Positions 38,737 to 50,800 of a DNA stretch of 64,000 nt are shown here, piece by piece. The position numbers and the translations under genes were made by a program. The notes below the pieces were generated by a model that saw only the letters and a program-made list of their open reading frames with translations, made no database searches and was not told where the DNA came from. The stretch spans positions 21,058,501 to 21,122,500 of the forward strand of contig NC_084766.1 of the NCBI RefSeq assembly GCF_028858725.1. Direction: 5' to 3'. The stretch's first letter is position 1. Each line of letters begins with the position of its first letter. The DNA is from Colius striatus (Eukaryota; Chordata; Aves; Coliiformes; Coliidae).

Positions 38737-41700
38737 TCGCACCCGAGAAGTTGCGGGCTGATGGACGCGCCTCGAGCACAAGCGCCTGCAGGCTGAGCCG
38801 CTCCGGTCGGGGCAGGGTGACAGCCTCTCGGTGTGCCTGTTCCCATGCAGCCTGGCACCGAGATGGGCTGCTTCAGAAGCGTCTCCGCTACCGAAACCTG
38901 CGTGATGAGAGATCCAGGCCCGGCGGGACTCCGACTGCTGCTTGTAAGCTGCTCTTGGAAGATCTCCCTGCAACAACATGATCATCTCTATGAAATACCT
39001 TCAATGTTACAGATTTTCCTTCTTACTAAATGAATGTGCATCCCATATTTCCTCTTTTATTAATATTTATATAGTATTATTTTCAATTTATTCACTGTTC
39101 TACATGTAATCCTTTCAGTGAAGTTAAAAACAACAAAATCTCATTGTTTTGAATTACCTGCTTTTCCTGCAGATTCCTTCAACTCTTGGATACTAGTCCA
39201 TTTCTGGGAGCCACTAGATTTCTCCATTCTTTTAAGTCATCTTGCCTTCAAGTGGGGCAAACTAGATGTTTGATTTCCAGTTACCCTTGGGATGCCAGCA
39301 GAAGATTACACCTCTTCGTATAGTAACATGCTAGACAGCAAGGATTAAAACCAGGAAACACCTGTTCCTCAATGTCTCTTTGCATTTCCAACAAGGCAGA
39401 AGCCAGATGAACTGGGCAAAGAGAAGAAATTAAAGGATGATCATCGACTCCAGATGGATCAGTAACCATTGAGCAATGTCAGTGATATTGGAATGAAGGG
39501 AGGTCTTGCAGATAGCAATACTACAGCAAGCTTTATTTAAGTATGCACCAGACAGAGGGAAGATCTCTACGTGTGGCCCAGCAGCAAGAGAGGATGCAAT
39601 ATCAGCTAACACCATACAAATCTGCTTTGAAGAAAGACCTAACATGTACACAGCTATTGGAAAAAAGCCTCATAGGCACTACTGAAACACAAATCCAGAC
39701 CAAGTGAGGCTTCCGTAGGCTCACAGAATTTCTTGTTTCTAAGGAAATCTTCCTTTCTGTCAGCATTATCTGTTCTTGAAAGTGGGCTTTCCATCATATG
39801 TGACTCTGCGTTGGGCCAGCTCCCCCATGAGCATGCAAGGGACTGAGGGGCTAGGATCAGATGTGCCTGACACAATCTGAGCACAGGTAGTCTTCTGTAG
39901 TCAGAAATGCAGCAGGCAGTGACAAGGTTTGGGAATTCAGTTGCTTGCATTCTCCTCCACCTCCACATCTTGATTTGGCTAGGTTAATAAAATAAGCAAG
40001 TTTCACATGGTAAGAATTTAACTGGGCAGCTCTTTGGCCATAATCAAACTGATATTCAGTCACATATTTTCCTACTCTTTGTTATTTGCCTCACTGTATC
40101 CACACAATAACAGCTTTCCCTGTTTAAGAACCCAAAATGTGTTAATGAGCCTTGAGCTTCAGATGACTTAACCCTCCAGGGCTGATAAAGCAAGTCCTTT
40201 GTCCTTCCTTCCCAGCTGAGCAAATATTAAGAAGAAAAATGATCTTTAGAAATGATAAGGGCACATCAAAACAAGTTAAAGTATTAAAGCAAAATGCGGA
40301 AAAAGGAGACTGTTTCCTCATTGTGTGAAAACAGTTTTTTTAAATACTGTCTGATAGGAAGTAGGTAAATTTTGTTCAAAATAGATTCATATAATAAAAG
40401 CTGATAACATTGTACAGTTTAATACTCACTGTAAAAGCAATTTTTCAGTTGCTTAAAATGTCGCTAAGGCAGAGCAAATTATAATCCGGTGCTTCCTGCA
40501 AATGTGTTGACACAGTTCATTAAATCAGTCATTTTTCTTGACAGCTTTTCAATACATTAGTGGAACGTGACTGTAGCGTACTCAGCGGATGATACACAGG
40601 ATCATTTGCATGTTACTCTTACCCATTCCAACCTGAAAGGAGGATTTTAGCCTCATCTTTTGTTCTGTACCTTAGATTCACATACAATTCATTAGAAGTG
40701 AATCACCATATTTCTTTCCTTCTCCAAGGTCATATGTTACCATTCTTCGTGCTTATTCTCCCAATCTTATCTTGAAGAGACTAACCAATTTAAGTCAATA
40801 TATGTACCATTGTAGAAAGGGGTTAACATACTATTGCAGAGAAAACATGAAACCTTGGCAAGATGAAACAACTGATACTTCTCAAAAATCTTTTTCTTGA
40901 AAGCTTTTCACTGGGACACACCTAGAACAACATTCCAGTTTCCAGGGTTGGGCTGAATCTGCTGATGTGACTTCTTTGAGGGCCTTAGAGGCTTTCACAT
41001 CCTCAGTCTCTGGACAAGCAGAGAGCACCTATCACTCCGTAAGACTACACCTATTCTATGTATTTAAAATAATGATACATGAAGGCAGGAGCTGATCCTT
41101 CCAAGCATCCTGCTTTTGTCTTCAGTGAGCCTGCTTACAAATGCTAACATGCTGTTCCAGGCAGCATACAGAAATGAAACAAATGGCAGTTTGAGTGTCA
41201 AGAATAACAAGCCAACATTTGTTCTCCTCCCCACTCCCAGATATTACCGTTTCACCTGCCATTAGGCTTTAATAAATATCATCAAATCACTTTTCTTGCT
41301 GAGTAGTTCAAGCTCTCTTCAAATAGAGGCCTCTTCATATTCCTATATACCAAGGTACACAGTATAGTGTGCCAAGGGCCTCATCCCACATTCCTCATGC
41401 ACTTATTGAAGTTAAATTATTTTGTTCACACCTGATAATGTACCTTATTTGTAAATCTCATCTTTGATATTTCATTTTTTGTTATATAGAAATGTTCCAA
41501 ATTAAAAAAAAGATGGAGGAACCTTTTTCTTTGATTTTTTTTTCCTCTCCAAAGACAATTACATTCTCTTCCTTTCCTCTAGAAATAATATTACTCAGAA
41601 AACATTTTCTCCATTTATGATTCATACCAAGCGTATAATATAACAGTGGCTATTGATATGAATTCTTTGCACCTGTGTCAGTAAGATACACATTATCAGA

Positions 41701-42252
41701 GCTAGCTTAGGAAATACAATTTGAACGTGTCAATTTAGTGAGGCCAGATTCTATCCAAGTGTTTCTGTTGAAAGAATTTGCACTAAATCCTGGATCCTTC
41801 ATCTCTCTCTGGAGGACTTAATACTTGAAGAGTCTGTTAGCACAGAAGGTCTTTACTAACTTGGAGCACCCTGACTGAAACAGGTCAAGGAGTACAGACA
41901 AGAACCTTACCAATGGAAGAGAAAGCGTTGACAGCCTGGCATGGTAACTCTTTCCCACACACAGCCACCTCTTGAAAACAAGAGCCGTGCTTATCTTAGC
42001 AAAAAAGCTTAAAGACACTTCCACATTCTCCTTCTAAAAAATTCTATTTTGGATGCACGGCACAAAGGTAACACAACACAAGTATATGATGCAATAAGTA
42101 GAGAAGAAATTATTCTTACTCTTTTTCTGTTCTAATCAGATGCTTTTTTGTTCTTCCTTGACTGAGCCAATCTATCTTCATAAACTTGTTTTCATTTGTC
42201 TGTTGTGATCATTTTATCTTTTCTTCTGTTTTTATCTCCTTTTCTTTGAAAC

Positions 42253-42320
42253 CAATATAAGACTGTTGGAATATACTATAGACATATATTGGAATATATA
42301 ACATCAATATAAGACTGCTG
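42253..42320. repeat. Local tandem duplication, unit about 52 bp, second copy partial
   Basis: caatataagactgttg at 42253 recurs as caatataagactgctg at 42305. Within the unit, ttggaatata also occurs twice. Confidence 0.6.
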
Positions 42321-42822
42321 TTGAAAAAATAAATAAAGTGTATGCATATGTTTCCTCTGCCTTGGGGAAAGATGTTGTCAAAATGTTTAGAATATTTTAT
42401 CTGGGACTGATTAGAATTCTATGGAAAAATATTACTGAAACTGCATTTTTTATTCCCAGCATGCACTGTTTAGCAAATAACACTCTTGTCCAACTCCTAG
42501 TAAAGATGTTGCAGCTGCAGTTTTCTTTTCTGCTTTTTCTCATCTTGGTAAAAAAAAATCATCACCACTCTGTGGCAGTAAAACAGAGAGGTAACCGTTC
42601 TCATCTCTGGCATTTCTTATCATTGTCAAAATAAATACTCCCATCTGTGCAACTTAAATGTGAAATGATGTCTTCCTTTTTTGGAACCAGCAACCACTAA
42701 CAACAGCAAGCTGTCATCTGAAAAGAAAACAAACCATTAAGGTGAAATTTATGCTAAAAATTCTATATAGCTCAGAAAAATAGAGCTTCCATCCCTGAAA
42801 ATCAATCTGCACCTTTAGAAGG

Positions 42823-42848
42823 GAGGTTATTGAGGTTATGAGGTTATG
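42823..42848. repeat. Short tandem GAGGTTAT(G/T) x3
   Basis: Three consecutive near-identical 8-9 bp units. Confidence 0.65.
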
Positions 42849-43524
42849 ATAAAAGCAAGTGTGACATTTATGTTACTGAGTTGCTGAGATAGTACCAAAT
42901 AATAACTTAGCTCCTTGAAAGTGCTAAATGTAGAACTAAAGCAAAAAAAGTCTAAGACTTGCTACCATGAGCTGCCCATTGAAAATGTGTTAAAAGAATT
43001 GTTAGGGTTACTGCATAATACTTTGCTGGAATGACTGCCTTTAGATCTGAAAAAAAAACAGCTGGAGGGAGATTTGGTTGCACCAGGAGGACTTCAAGAC
43101 ATTGGTGAAATAAAGCACATTAGGAGCTTGTGTCTTAACAAAGGGCCACAAAGATGTTTTAAGTTAAACAAAACTAGTAAGAGCTGAGTAATTAATGTAG
43201 GAAACAAAGTTATACTCTGGTCGGAGTACATAATTCATTATATCTGCTGCTGAAAGAGCTTCCTACTCTGATTCTTACACCATTACAGCAAATAGGGTTC
43301 TGCAGATATTGCACACAAAGATCTGTTTAAATGTTCTCCATTGTAAGTGCCTCGAGGAAAGGTTTGCTTTGCTTGAATATTGACAAACACAAAATCTGCT
43401 TAGTCCTATTTGATGGCTCTGAACACTGCTGCAGTAAGGCCATTCAAAAATAATTGATACACGTTTGTGGATTGCTTCTTAAAGTCATTAAGACAAATTA
43501 AATCAAGTTCCATCATATGCTCAG

Positions 43525-43546
43525 AGTATTATTCTAGAATAATACT
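43525..43546. repeat. Perfect 22-bp palindrome
   Basis: agtattattct followed directly by its exact reverse complement agaataatact, about 1.2 kb upstream of the RPP30 ATG. It contains TTCTAGAA at its centre. Confidence 0.8.
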
Positions 43547-43826
43547 TCAAGCTCTTCCATTTTCACACATGTCAAATATAAGCCTTGACAATACTATTCA
43601 GGCTACACTGCTTGTTTGAATAACTGGCAGAGAAGCAGCAGTGGCTGATCTAATATAATAGGCAAGTACCTTACAGATGCAGATAAGCATTCCCTTGAAG
43701 AATAAGTCTGGCTGAGGCCCCGGAGTGTCATCTGAAGTTCAATGGGAATCACAGGCTTGCTGTCTTCAGCAGCTGCTGTTAAGTCCCCAGACAAAACCAA
43801 AAAACAAACCCAAACCCTCGTGGCAA

Positions 43827-43927
43827 TTACAGAATCACAGAACGGTCCGGGTTGGGATGGACCTCTACAGACCCTCCAGTCCAACCCTCTGCTAAAGCAG
43901 TTTCACCTCAATCAGGTCGCCCAGGCT
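43827..43927 (-). mobile_element. Short CR1 LINE 3' fragment
   Basis: Reads the CR1 terminus (agaatcacagaacggtccgg, gttgggatggacc, ccagtccaaccctctgctaa) for about 100 bp and is then truncated. It belongs to a different subfamily from the 31.8 and 36.4 kb copies. Confidence 0.88.
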
Positions 43928-44654
43928 CTAGCTGTTATTTTAGAGTATGTATTTTACAGATTCTGTTCTATTTATCAATGGTAGAAAGATATGTGTGCTT
44001 TTTGTAACAGTGCTAGGCAGTGAATGTGTGTTTGGTTACTAGTACACGTTTGTATGTTTCTGCAACTGACACGTTAGGGGATATCTCTCGGCATGGCAGC
44101 TTGAGGCTTCATTGCAATTTTTTGGTTGTTTTGTTGGGTTTTTTTTAGCTAACACAGGAAAGAAAAGACATTTCAATAACTAGAAAGGATTCTCGTGTTT
44201 TCTAGTTTTGGGGTTATTTTTTATTGCCGTGTTCACATGGAGCTCCACCAGTTCAAGCGGTGATGGTTGGGCAGAGCAGAGCGACTGCTCCACCTGCTGG
44301 GTACCGGGCAGCGCTCCGCGCCGTGCCGCCGCCGCCTCGGCTGGCAGCGGACCGAACGCTCAGGCTTACTCCAGAGCGAGGGCTACTCTCCTCCGCAGCC
44401 CAGCCTGATCTTCCCCAGAGCCCGGTTTGATCTTCCTCTGAGCCTCGCCGGAGCCCTAAGAAATTCACCACACGGGCTTTACCCTGGGTCACAGCAGCCC
44501 TTTGCACGAGCACCTCCGGCCGAAGAGTACCCCCCACAATGTGAAAGAGCCGCTCCGTTCCCATAGGCGGGTCTGTAAATGCGGCCGGCGAGGCCCGCCG
44601 GGCGGACTCGCGTCCCGCCGGACGCCAGCTCCTGCTCACCCGGGCACGGAGGGG

Positions 44655-44673
44655 ACTACAAGTCCCAGGCTGC
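44655..44673 (+). promoter_or_regulatory. RPP30: ZNF143/Staf-type (SBS2) binding motif
   Basis: actacaagtcccaggctgc matches the known ZNF143/THAP11 promoter motif ACTACAATTCCCAGCATGC at 16 of 19 positions. It lies 66 bp upstream of the RPP30 ATG, close to the expected transcription start. This factor is typical of CpG-island promoters of basal RNA-processing genes, which fits RPP30. Confidence 0.6.
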
Positions 44674-44738
44674 CGCGGGCCGGAGGGGCGGTGCTGGGTG
44701 GTGTGTCCCGTCCCGCTCCGCGCCGAGCCGCCCAAAGC

Positions 44739-44820
44739 ATGGCTGGTTTCGCCGATCTGAACGTGCCGCAGGGCTCGGACAGGAAGGGGCTGCAGAGCCT
44801 GCTGGAGGCTGCAGCGCACC
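44739..44820 (+). CDS. RPP30: RPP30 exon 1 (residues 1-27)
   Basis: The ATG is in good context (A at -3, G at +4). It encodes MAGFADLNVPQGSDRKG… and ends GCG CAC C|gtgagt, phase 1. This is the least conserved part of the protein apart from FADL and GSD. Confidence 0.95.
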
Positions 44821-47800
44821 GTGAGTCCGTGCCCCTCCGGCACGGCGGGAGCGGGCAGAGCGGCGGGGCTGGGGCTCGGGCCGCGGGGCGGGTGGGCCCG
44901 GCCGGGAGGGCAGCGGGAGGCGCGCAGCTGCTGGTGTCAGCGTGACCCGAGTCTCCTGGCTGGGTATGCTCGCTCCGTAGGCTAAACCTGCCCGGCAGCA
45001 TCCCTGCGGGTCGCGTTCCCTCCTGTTCCCCTCCGCTCTCCTGGCTGCACGGGCGCTTTTCTGCCAGTGACCAGGATTGAGGCCTTTCCAGTACTGAGTA
45101 GCAGGGAAAGCTCTGTGCCATGGAGGCTGTGCCTGGATGCCCTAGTGTAACGTTTTCCCAGCGTGGACACGTTTTTCTGCCTGCAGTTTCTTACGGCCTA
45201 AATATTTTTTGTGCAGAATGACTGCAGCTAAGTGCTGCCTGCCCAGGCATTGAGGGCTGCTTTGTTTTTGGCAAGCATACCGTCTTTCTCAGATCCCTTC
45301 CAAACGAGACCTTTTCATCAATTTTGTCAGCATCATTTGGAATGCTCACTTGGCATTCTCCTGTAACTATATTTCTCATAGCTCTGCATTGTCTGCAATG
45401 TTAACAGCTATCCAGAGTATCCTTAGATATTTTCCCTAAAGTAATCAATGGGAGCAAAACAGGGCAAAGTCTTTGGAGACTTCAACCCCAAGTGTTCATG
45501 CTCATAAAGCTCTACCATTGAGAAGTGTTGTCAGAGCTTTGTCAGGGCTGGGATGTATTAAAAGGTAGACTTTAAAAAAAAGTAAGCCACGTTTCAGATT
45601 AATTAATCTTCAGAAAAAAATAATGTGAGAGGTGACTATACATATAGTTATTAATTTTCATTTAAGTGGTGAGGACTTAACAGATTTCTGTTTAGATTCA
45701 TTTCCATTAGTTTACAGCACAAAGTATTCTTAATGTGTGTTCATTTTTTTCAGTGGGCTATTCTGTAGTTGCTCTGAATCATGTAATCGATTTTAAAGAA
45801 AAGAAACAGGTAATTTGTGGTGGTGTTCTTTGTTCTTATTGTGTTTTTTCTTATAAACCTACATGCCTTATTACATGTTCCCAAAGAGCTTTATCTGTAG
45901 AATCCACATCTAGATGCAAATCCAAATGTCTGCATTTGCGTCAGATGTCCCATTTTATAATTTAGTATAACTGCCCTGGAGTTAACTTTTAATATAATCC
46001 CTATATTGTCCCTGGGAAATAGTTTTGTTAGCACAGCAAATTCCATTTTAGAATGGGAACACAGGTTTCGTTTACACTGTGGATTTAACCCATGGCGTTT
46101 TGAATAACTTTGCTTTGTTATCTTTTAAGGATATTATCAAGCCGGTATCTCCTTCAGAGTTGTTTCCATCTCTACCTATTGTACAAGTAAGTATAGTTAA
46201 ATTTCTTCTATGTAATATTATTACAATTTTACCTTGATGTATTTGTATCTGTGATTTTGTGTATTGCACATTAATTAAAAAAGAGCAATTTGTCCATTGT
46301 TAAAGCCCCCAGCACTTGCTCTACTCATTATTCTAGAAATTGTGAAAGGAAATGCTTCATCTGATAGTTTTCTTTTTTAACCTTCTTGATGTTGAGTAAT
46401 TGCAGTATAGTTCTTGAAAATGAAGTTTCGGAAGTAACTTCCTGGTTTTAATGGAGCAAGATTTGGATATAATGAACCAATCTGTATTACAAATCACTGA
46501 CGTTTGTCAATTCAGGAATTGCTTTTGCTTGCAGTTGTGACCTGCCTGGGGAACCACAGCAGTGTTAAAACCTACTCAGTTTTTCTGCATGGCTTGACAT
46601 TTTTTTTCTTTATTTTTGTTATTGATTCTTCCTCAGAGCAACACCAGGACTTGAATGGGTGGGTGTAACATCAAATGTATCAACGTAAAATAGAGAAGTC
46701 TAACTACAGACTTTAGAAGACGAGTCTAGGCATGAATATGAGCGAGTGTTGTGTTCTTTTTATTGCAGATAGAGTGAAAGTCACAACAAATTTTTGCTCT
46801 GGACCTTTTAAAGTCTCTTGTATTATTTCCTTTTTGTAGGGGACATCTAAAAGAATTAAAGTCTTAACCCGGCTGACTCTTGTCGTTTCTGATCCTTCCC
46901 ACTGTAATCTCTTGGTAAGTATATTTAGTGTATTAATTTTCCAGTTTTTGTTTTCTTTTGTCAATGAATGAGTCAAATTTTGGAAATAATATGGGGAGAG
47001 CTTTGTGGATTTTATACTTGGTAGTGATTTCTCAGTTTGTGATTTTAGCAAATAATGTGATCGTTAAGAGATACAGATTCACTAGACTGTATATGGCTTC
47101 TGTTGATCATTTGTCAATGTGAGACAACAGTTCTGTGGCTTGATTCTTTTGTTTGATTTTTGGACTTCTACGATTAATCTAGAAGACTGTGAGCAACCTC
47201 TGCATCTGATTATGTTTTAGTGCTATGTGATCGAAGCAAAAGGTGTAAGTGCCTTGCTAGGTGGGTGGGACAGGCCTCAAAAGGAGAATGAATGACTTCG
47301 CAGTATGGCTAACAGCAGAGATCTGCTAGGTAACTGCTTATTATTGGGTTTGTTTTAGTACTTGAAAGTGAAAAGGGGATTTTCTTCTCATTATTTTGAT
47401 TGTAATCATGTGTAGCTTTGGAATCTGTCAGAATTCAAGGTCGTGATTGTTTCATCCTTTTGTAGAGATCAACATCTGCAAATATAAGGTTGTATGACAT
47501 CATAGCAGTATTTCCAAAGACTGAGAAACTGTTCCATGTGAGTACAATCTGGTCAGTAATGCTCATTCAGTAATGCTTAATGCCTTGGGCTAGTTTGAGT
47601 ACATGTTTTGTTTTGATTTTGTGTCCTTTCATACAGCCCTGCATGTCATGGGGCTAATTAAGCAACAGAAGCTGCCTGCTCACTTGATAGGCTGAGGAGA
47701 TTGGGAGGGATTGTGGGAGGCTGCAAGGCCTTGAGGTGATGAGTGAGATCTGAAACCTCTACCTGATGAATGGACATGGTATGCCCCATCCTGTGGTTTT

Positions 47801-50800
47801 CTTTGTGGATCTTGTACTCTGTCGAGTGTGAGTCTCTCTAGTGAGGAGAGAAAACATCCTTTTTTTTGGGGGTGGGTTTTTTTTTTTTCCTGAGGAGGAG
47901 AGAGAAAGAGACACTATCAGTATATAGAAATCTTCTGTCTTGAACTTTAACTTCTCAAACTCTGACAACTTCCCCAAGACACATTTTTTACCTTCTGTTA
48001 GCTCTAGCTGTTCCTGATCTTGGAAATTCCAAAGATAGTGGGAGGATTTTGAAGTGGAACTAATGTAGTTCTGAGAGTTGCTTTACTGCTTTCAGTCATA
48101 GGTCTTCTCTTGGAATTTCATCAGAATTAATAGCTGATCTCTCTTTAATTTTTCCTTTCATTTCTTTATTTTTAAATCAAAAGGGGAGCAAGAGCTTACA
48201 AGACAGAGCTAGTTCCAGTTGTCATAGCATCTTACAAAAAGATATAATAAAATTTTCAGAAGTAAACATGCCTGATTAAATGTAACAGCTCTTGCTCCAT
48301 TGCCAGACTGATGTTTCTGCTTTTTTTTTCAGTGCTTTGGGTGCTCAAGTTGAGTGAGAGAAGCTTCACTTCTGTGACTTCATGATATGTTACTTTGTCT
48401 GCTGAGAAATGCAGATATTTTGAACAAACTCCCCAATACTCTGTTACCTCAATCATTTTTAGAAAAACAAGGTGTGGCAAGTGCCTTTGGCCATGAACTG
48501 GTTTGGTTCATTTCTGGTGTTTGTCCAAAGAAGATATTTATTTCATGTGCACTAATTTGTTAGCTGTTATTAGTAGCACCAAGCATCATTGTTTTTCAGT
48601 TTTTATCAATAGCTGCTACAGCTTGAATAGACCTTTCCTACCAGAAAAATTCCTAATTTTAGAACACCATCTAAGGCAGAACGATCTCAGCGTGGCTTCT
48701 TGGGTGATAGGTGTTCTCTTTGTCTCTAACATTTTTAATTCATTTATTCTCAAATACTTGACAACAGCTGATGCATGTAGGCACAAATGTGGTTTGGACC
48801 AGCCAGCTTGAATAGAGATGGTAGGGACAAGTTAATGCAGCTGGCAAGCTACTGCCAATTATCAGAAACAGGTGCTGCAGGTTAATCAATTGGGCCCTGG
48901 GTGATCACATGGGCAGAAGCAGCATATAAGGAAGTAGCCAGCAAAGGAAGGTTGGCTTTGATTCAACTCTGTTGGTTGTACTATGTTGTCCGTGTATGTC
49001 TCTGCACGTGCATTACCTAGCCTCTCTAAATCTTTGAATGAATATTGCTTGCACCACTACAACAGATGCATGTAAAAGAAGCATGTTGGGGTTTTTTTGA
49101 GGGAAAAGGCTGGTCATGGTTTAACACCAGCTAGCAACTAAACACCACACAGTTGTTTGCTCACTCCTCCCCACAGTGGGATGGAGGAGAAAATCAGAAG
49201 AGAAAAGTGAGAAAACTCATGGGTTTAATAAGTAAAGCAAAAGCCATGCACACCAGGAAAGCAAACTGAGGAATTCATTCCTCACTTCCAACAGACAGGC
49301 AGGTGTTCAGCCATCCCCAGGATAGCAGGACTCCAGCACATGGCATGGTTACATGGGAAGACAAATGCCATCATTCCAAATGTCCCCCTTCCTCCTTCTT
49401 CCCCCCAGCTGTATTTGCTGAGCATGACACCAGATAGGCTGGGATATCGTTGGGGTCAGCTGTCCTGGCTATGTGCCCTCCCAACTTCTTGTGCACCCCC
49501 AGCCCACTCACTGGTGGGGTGGTGGGAGAGGCAGAAAAGCCCTTGACTCTAAGCACCACTCAGCAGTGCCAAAAACATCCCTGTGTCAACAGTGGCTTCC
49601 AGCACAAATCATCATACGATCACAGAATGGCAGGGGTTGGAAGGGATCTCTAGAAATAATCTCTTCCACCCCTCTGCTAAAGCAGATTTCCCTTGATCAG
49701 GGGGCACAGGAACATGTCCAGGAGGGTTTTGCAAACCTTTGGAGAAGAAGATTCTACACCTACCCTGGGCGGCCTGTGCCAGGGCTCCCTCAGCCTCACA
49801 GGTGAAAGAAGTTTTGCCTTGTGTTTAAGTGGAAGTTTTTGTGTTTGAGCTTATGTCTGTTAGCCCTTGTCCTGTCACTGGACACTAGGGAAAAAGGTGT
49901 CACCCAATCCTCCTGACATCTACCCTTTAGGTACTTACAAGTGTTGATGAGATTCCCCGTTAGTCTTCTCTTTTCTAGGCATAACAACCCCAGTTCCTGC
50001 AGCCTTTCCTCATAAAAAAGATGCTGCAGTCCCTTGATCATCTTGGTGGCCCTGCACTGGACTCTGTCCAGCAGTTCCCTGTCCCTCTTGAGCTGGGGAG
50101 CCCAGAACTGGACACAGGACTCCAGATGAGGCCTCACCAGGGCAGAGCAGAGGGGGAGGAGACCCTCCCTCTACTTGCTGGACACACTCTTCTTAATACA
50201 CACCAGAACGCCAAATCCAGAAAATAACCCATACTAGCTACTCTGAAGAGAATTTTCTCTGTCCCAGCCAAAACCAGCACAGGGCTCTCTCGTTTAAGGG
50301 TGGTTTATTTTCAACTGTATCATAAGTTCTGCTGCAGTTGGAAATCCATCTGTGACAGCATTTAACATGGCATAAACAGCTACTCTTTTCTGCAGGTCCC
50401 TATCTGCTCTGCTGGTGAGGCTGCTGGCTTAGCTGCATGGCAGTTTGGTTGAAGGAACAGGCTTTTGGCTGAAAAGCAACCTGAACTTTTGCCAAGTTAC
50501 TTTGCAGGCAGGTCCACTTTCCCGCTGTAATTTAGCATTCATCCAGGTGGGTAGTTGTGCTGGCACAGGGAAGATGGATGTGCTCTGGGCAGGCCAAAGC
50601 ACACAGCACCCATTTCAGCTGACACTCTTGCAGGTGATGGTCAGTGTGTTAGGAGGGAAGCAGGGTTGTTGCTGAGACCGTCTTCATTGCTTCCATGCTG
50701 GCAGCACCTTGAGCTGGAGAGGGAGTCCAAGCATGTTTCTTGCAAAATTCATGAAGTGAAAGACTTCATCCCTTCATATTCAGGGAAGATTTGTATGTTT

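Larger units (their letters stand above)
37440..38900. promoter_or_regulatory. HTR7: CpG island spanning HTR7 exon 1 and promoter
   Basis: Abrupt shift from AT-rich intron to very CpG-dense sequence covering coding exon 1 and about 0.7 kb upstream of the ATG. Multiple GGGCGG/CCGCCC Sp1-type boxes lie on both strands, especially 38400-38530. The transcription start is not determinable from sequence. A TATA-like AT stretch lies at 38707-38736. Several long open frames on the opposite strand are a by-product of GC content. Confidence 0.85.
38901..44229. other. Intergenic spacer between HTR7 and RPP30
   Basis: Unique AT-rich sequence between two divergent promoters. It holds one small CR1 remnant (43827-43927), a local duplication (42253-42320), three GAGGTTAT-type units (42823-42848) and a 22-bp palindrome (43525-43546). 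I see no exon or RNA gene. Confidence 0.75.
44230..45060. promoter_or_regulatory. RPP30: CpG island over RPP30 promoter and exon 1
   Basis: CpG-dense region starting about 0.5 kb upstream of the RPP30 ATG and covering exon 1 and the start of intron 1. There is no TATA box near the expected start, consistent with a dispersed housekeeping promoter. It includes a ZNF143-like site at 44655-44673. Open frames of 100-200 codons on either strand here are compositional. Confidence 0.85.
44821..47465 (+). other. RPP30: RPP30 introns 1-4 (0.93, 0.32, 0.65, 0.55 kb)
   Basis: Short introns at 44821-45753, 45810-46129, 46187-46839 and 46915-47465, all GT-AG. The first begins inside the CpG island. I recognise no transposable element or RNA gene in them. 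Confidence 0.85.

Noticed and set aside
37562-38761. Several 100-215-codon plus-strand open frames opposite HTR7 exon 1
   Set aside because: Antisense shadows of a CpG island with low-complexity Ala/Pro/Arg content.
44253-45121. Open frames of 100-196 codons on both strands around RPP30 exon 1
   Set aside because: CpG-island composition artefacts; only the first 82 nt of exon 1 fit a spliced conserved protein.
49796-50137. 113-codon minus-strand open frame
   Set aside because: CR1 ORF2 remnant inside the nested insertion.
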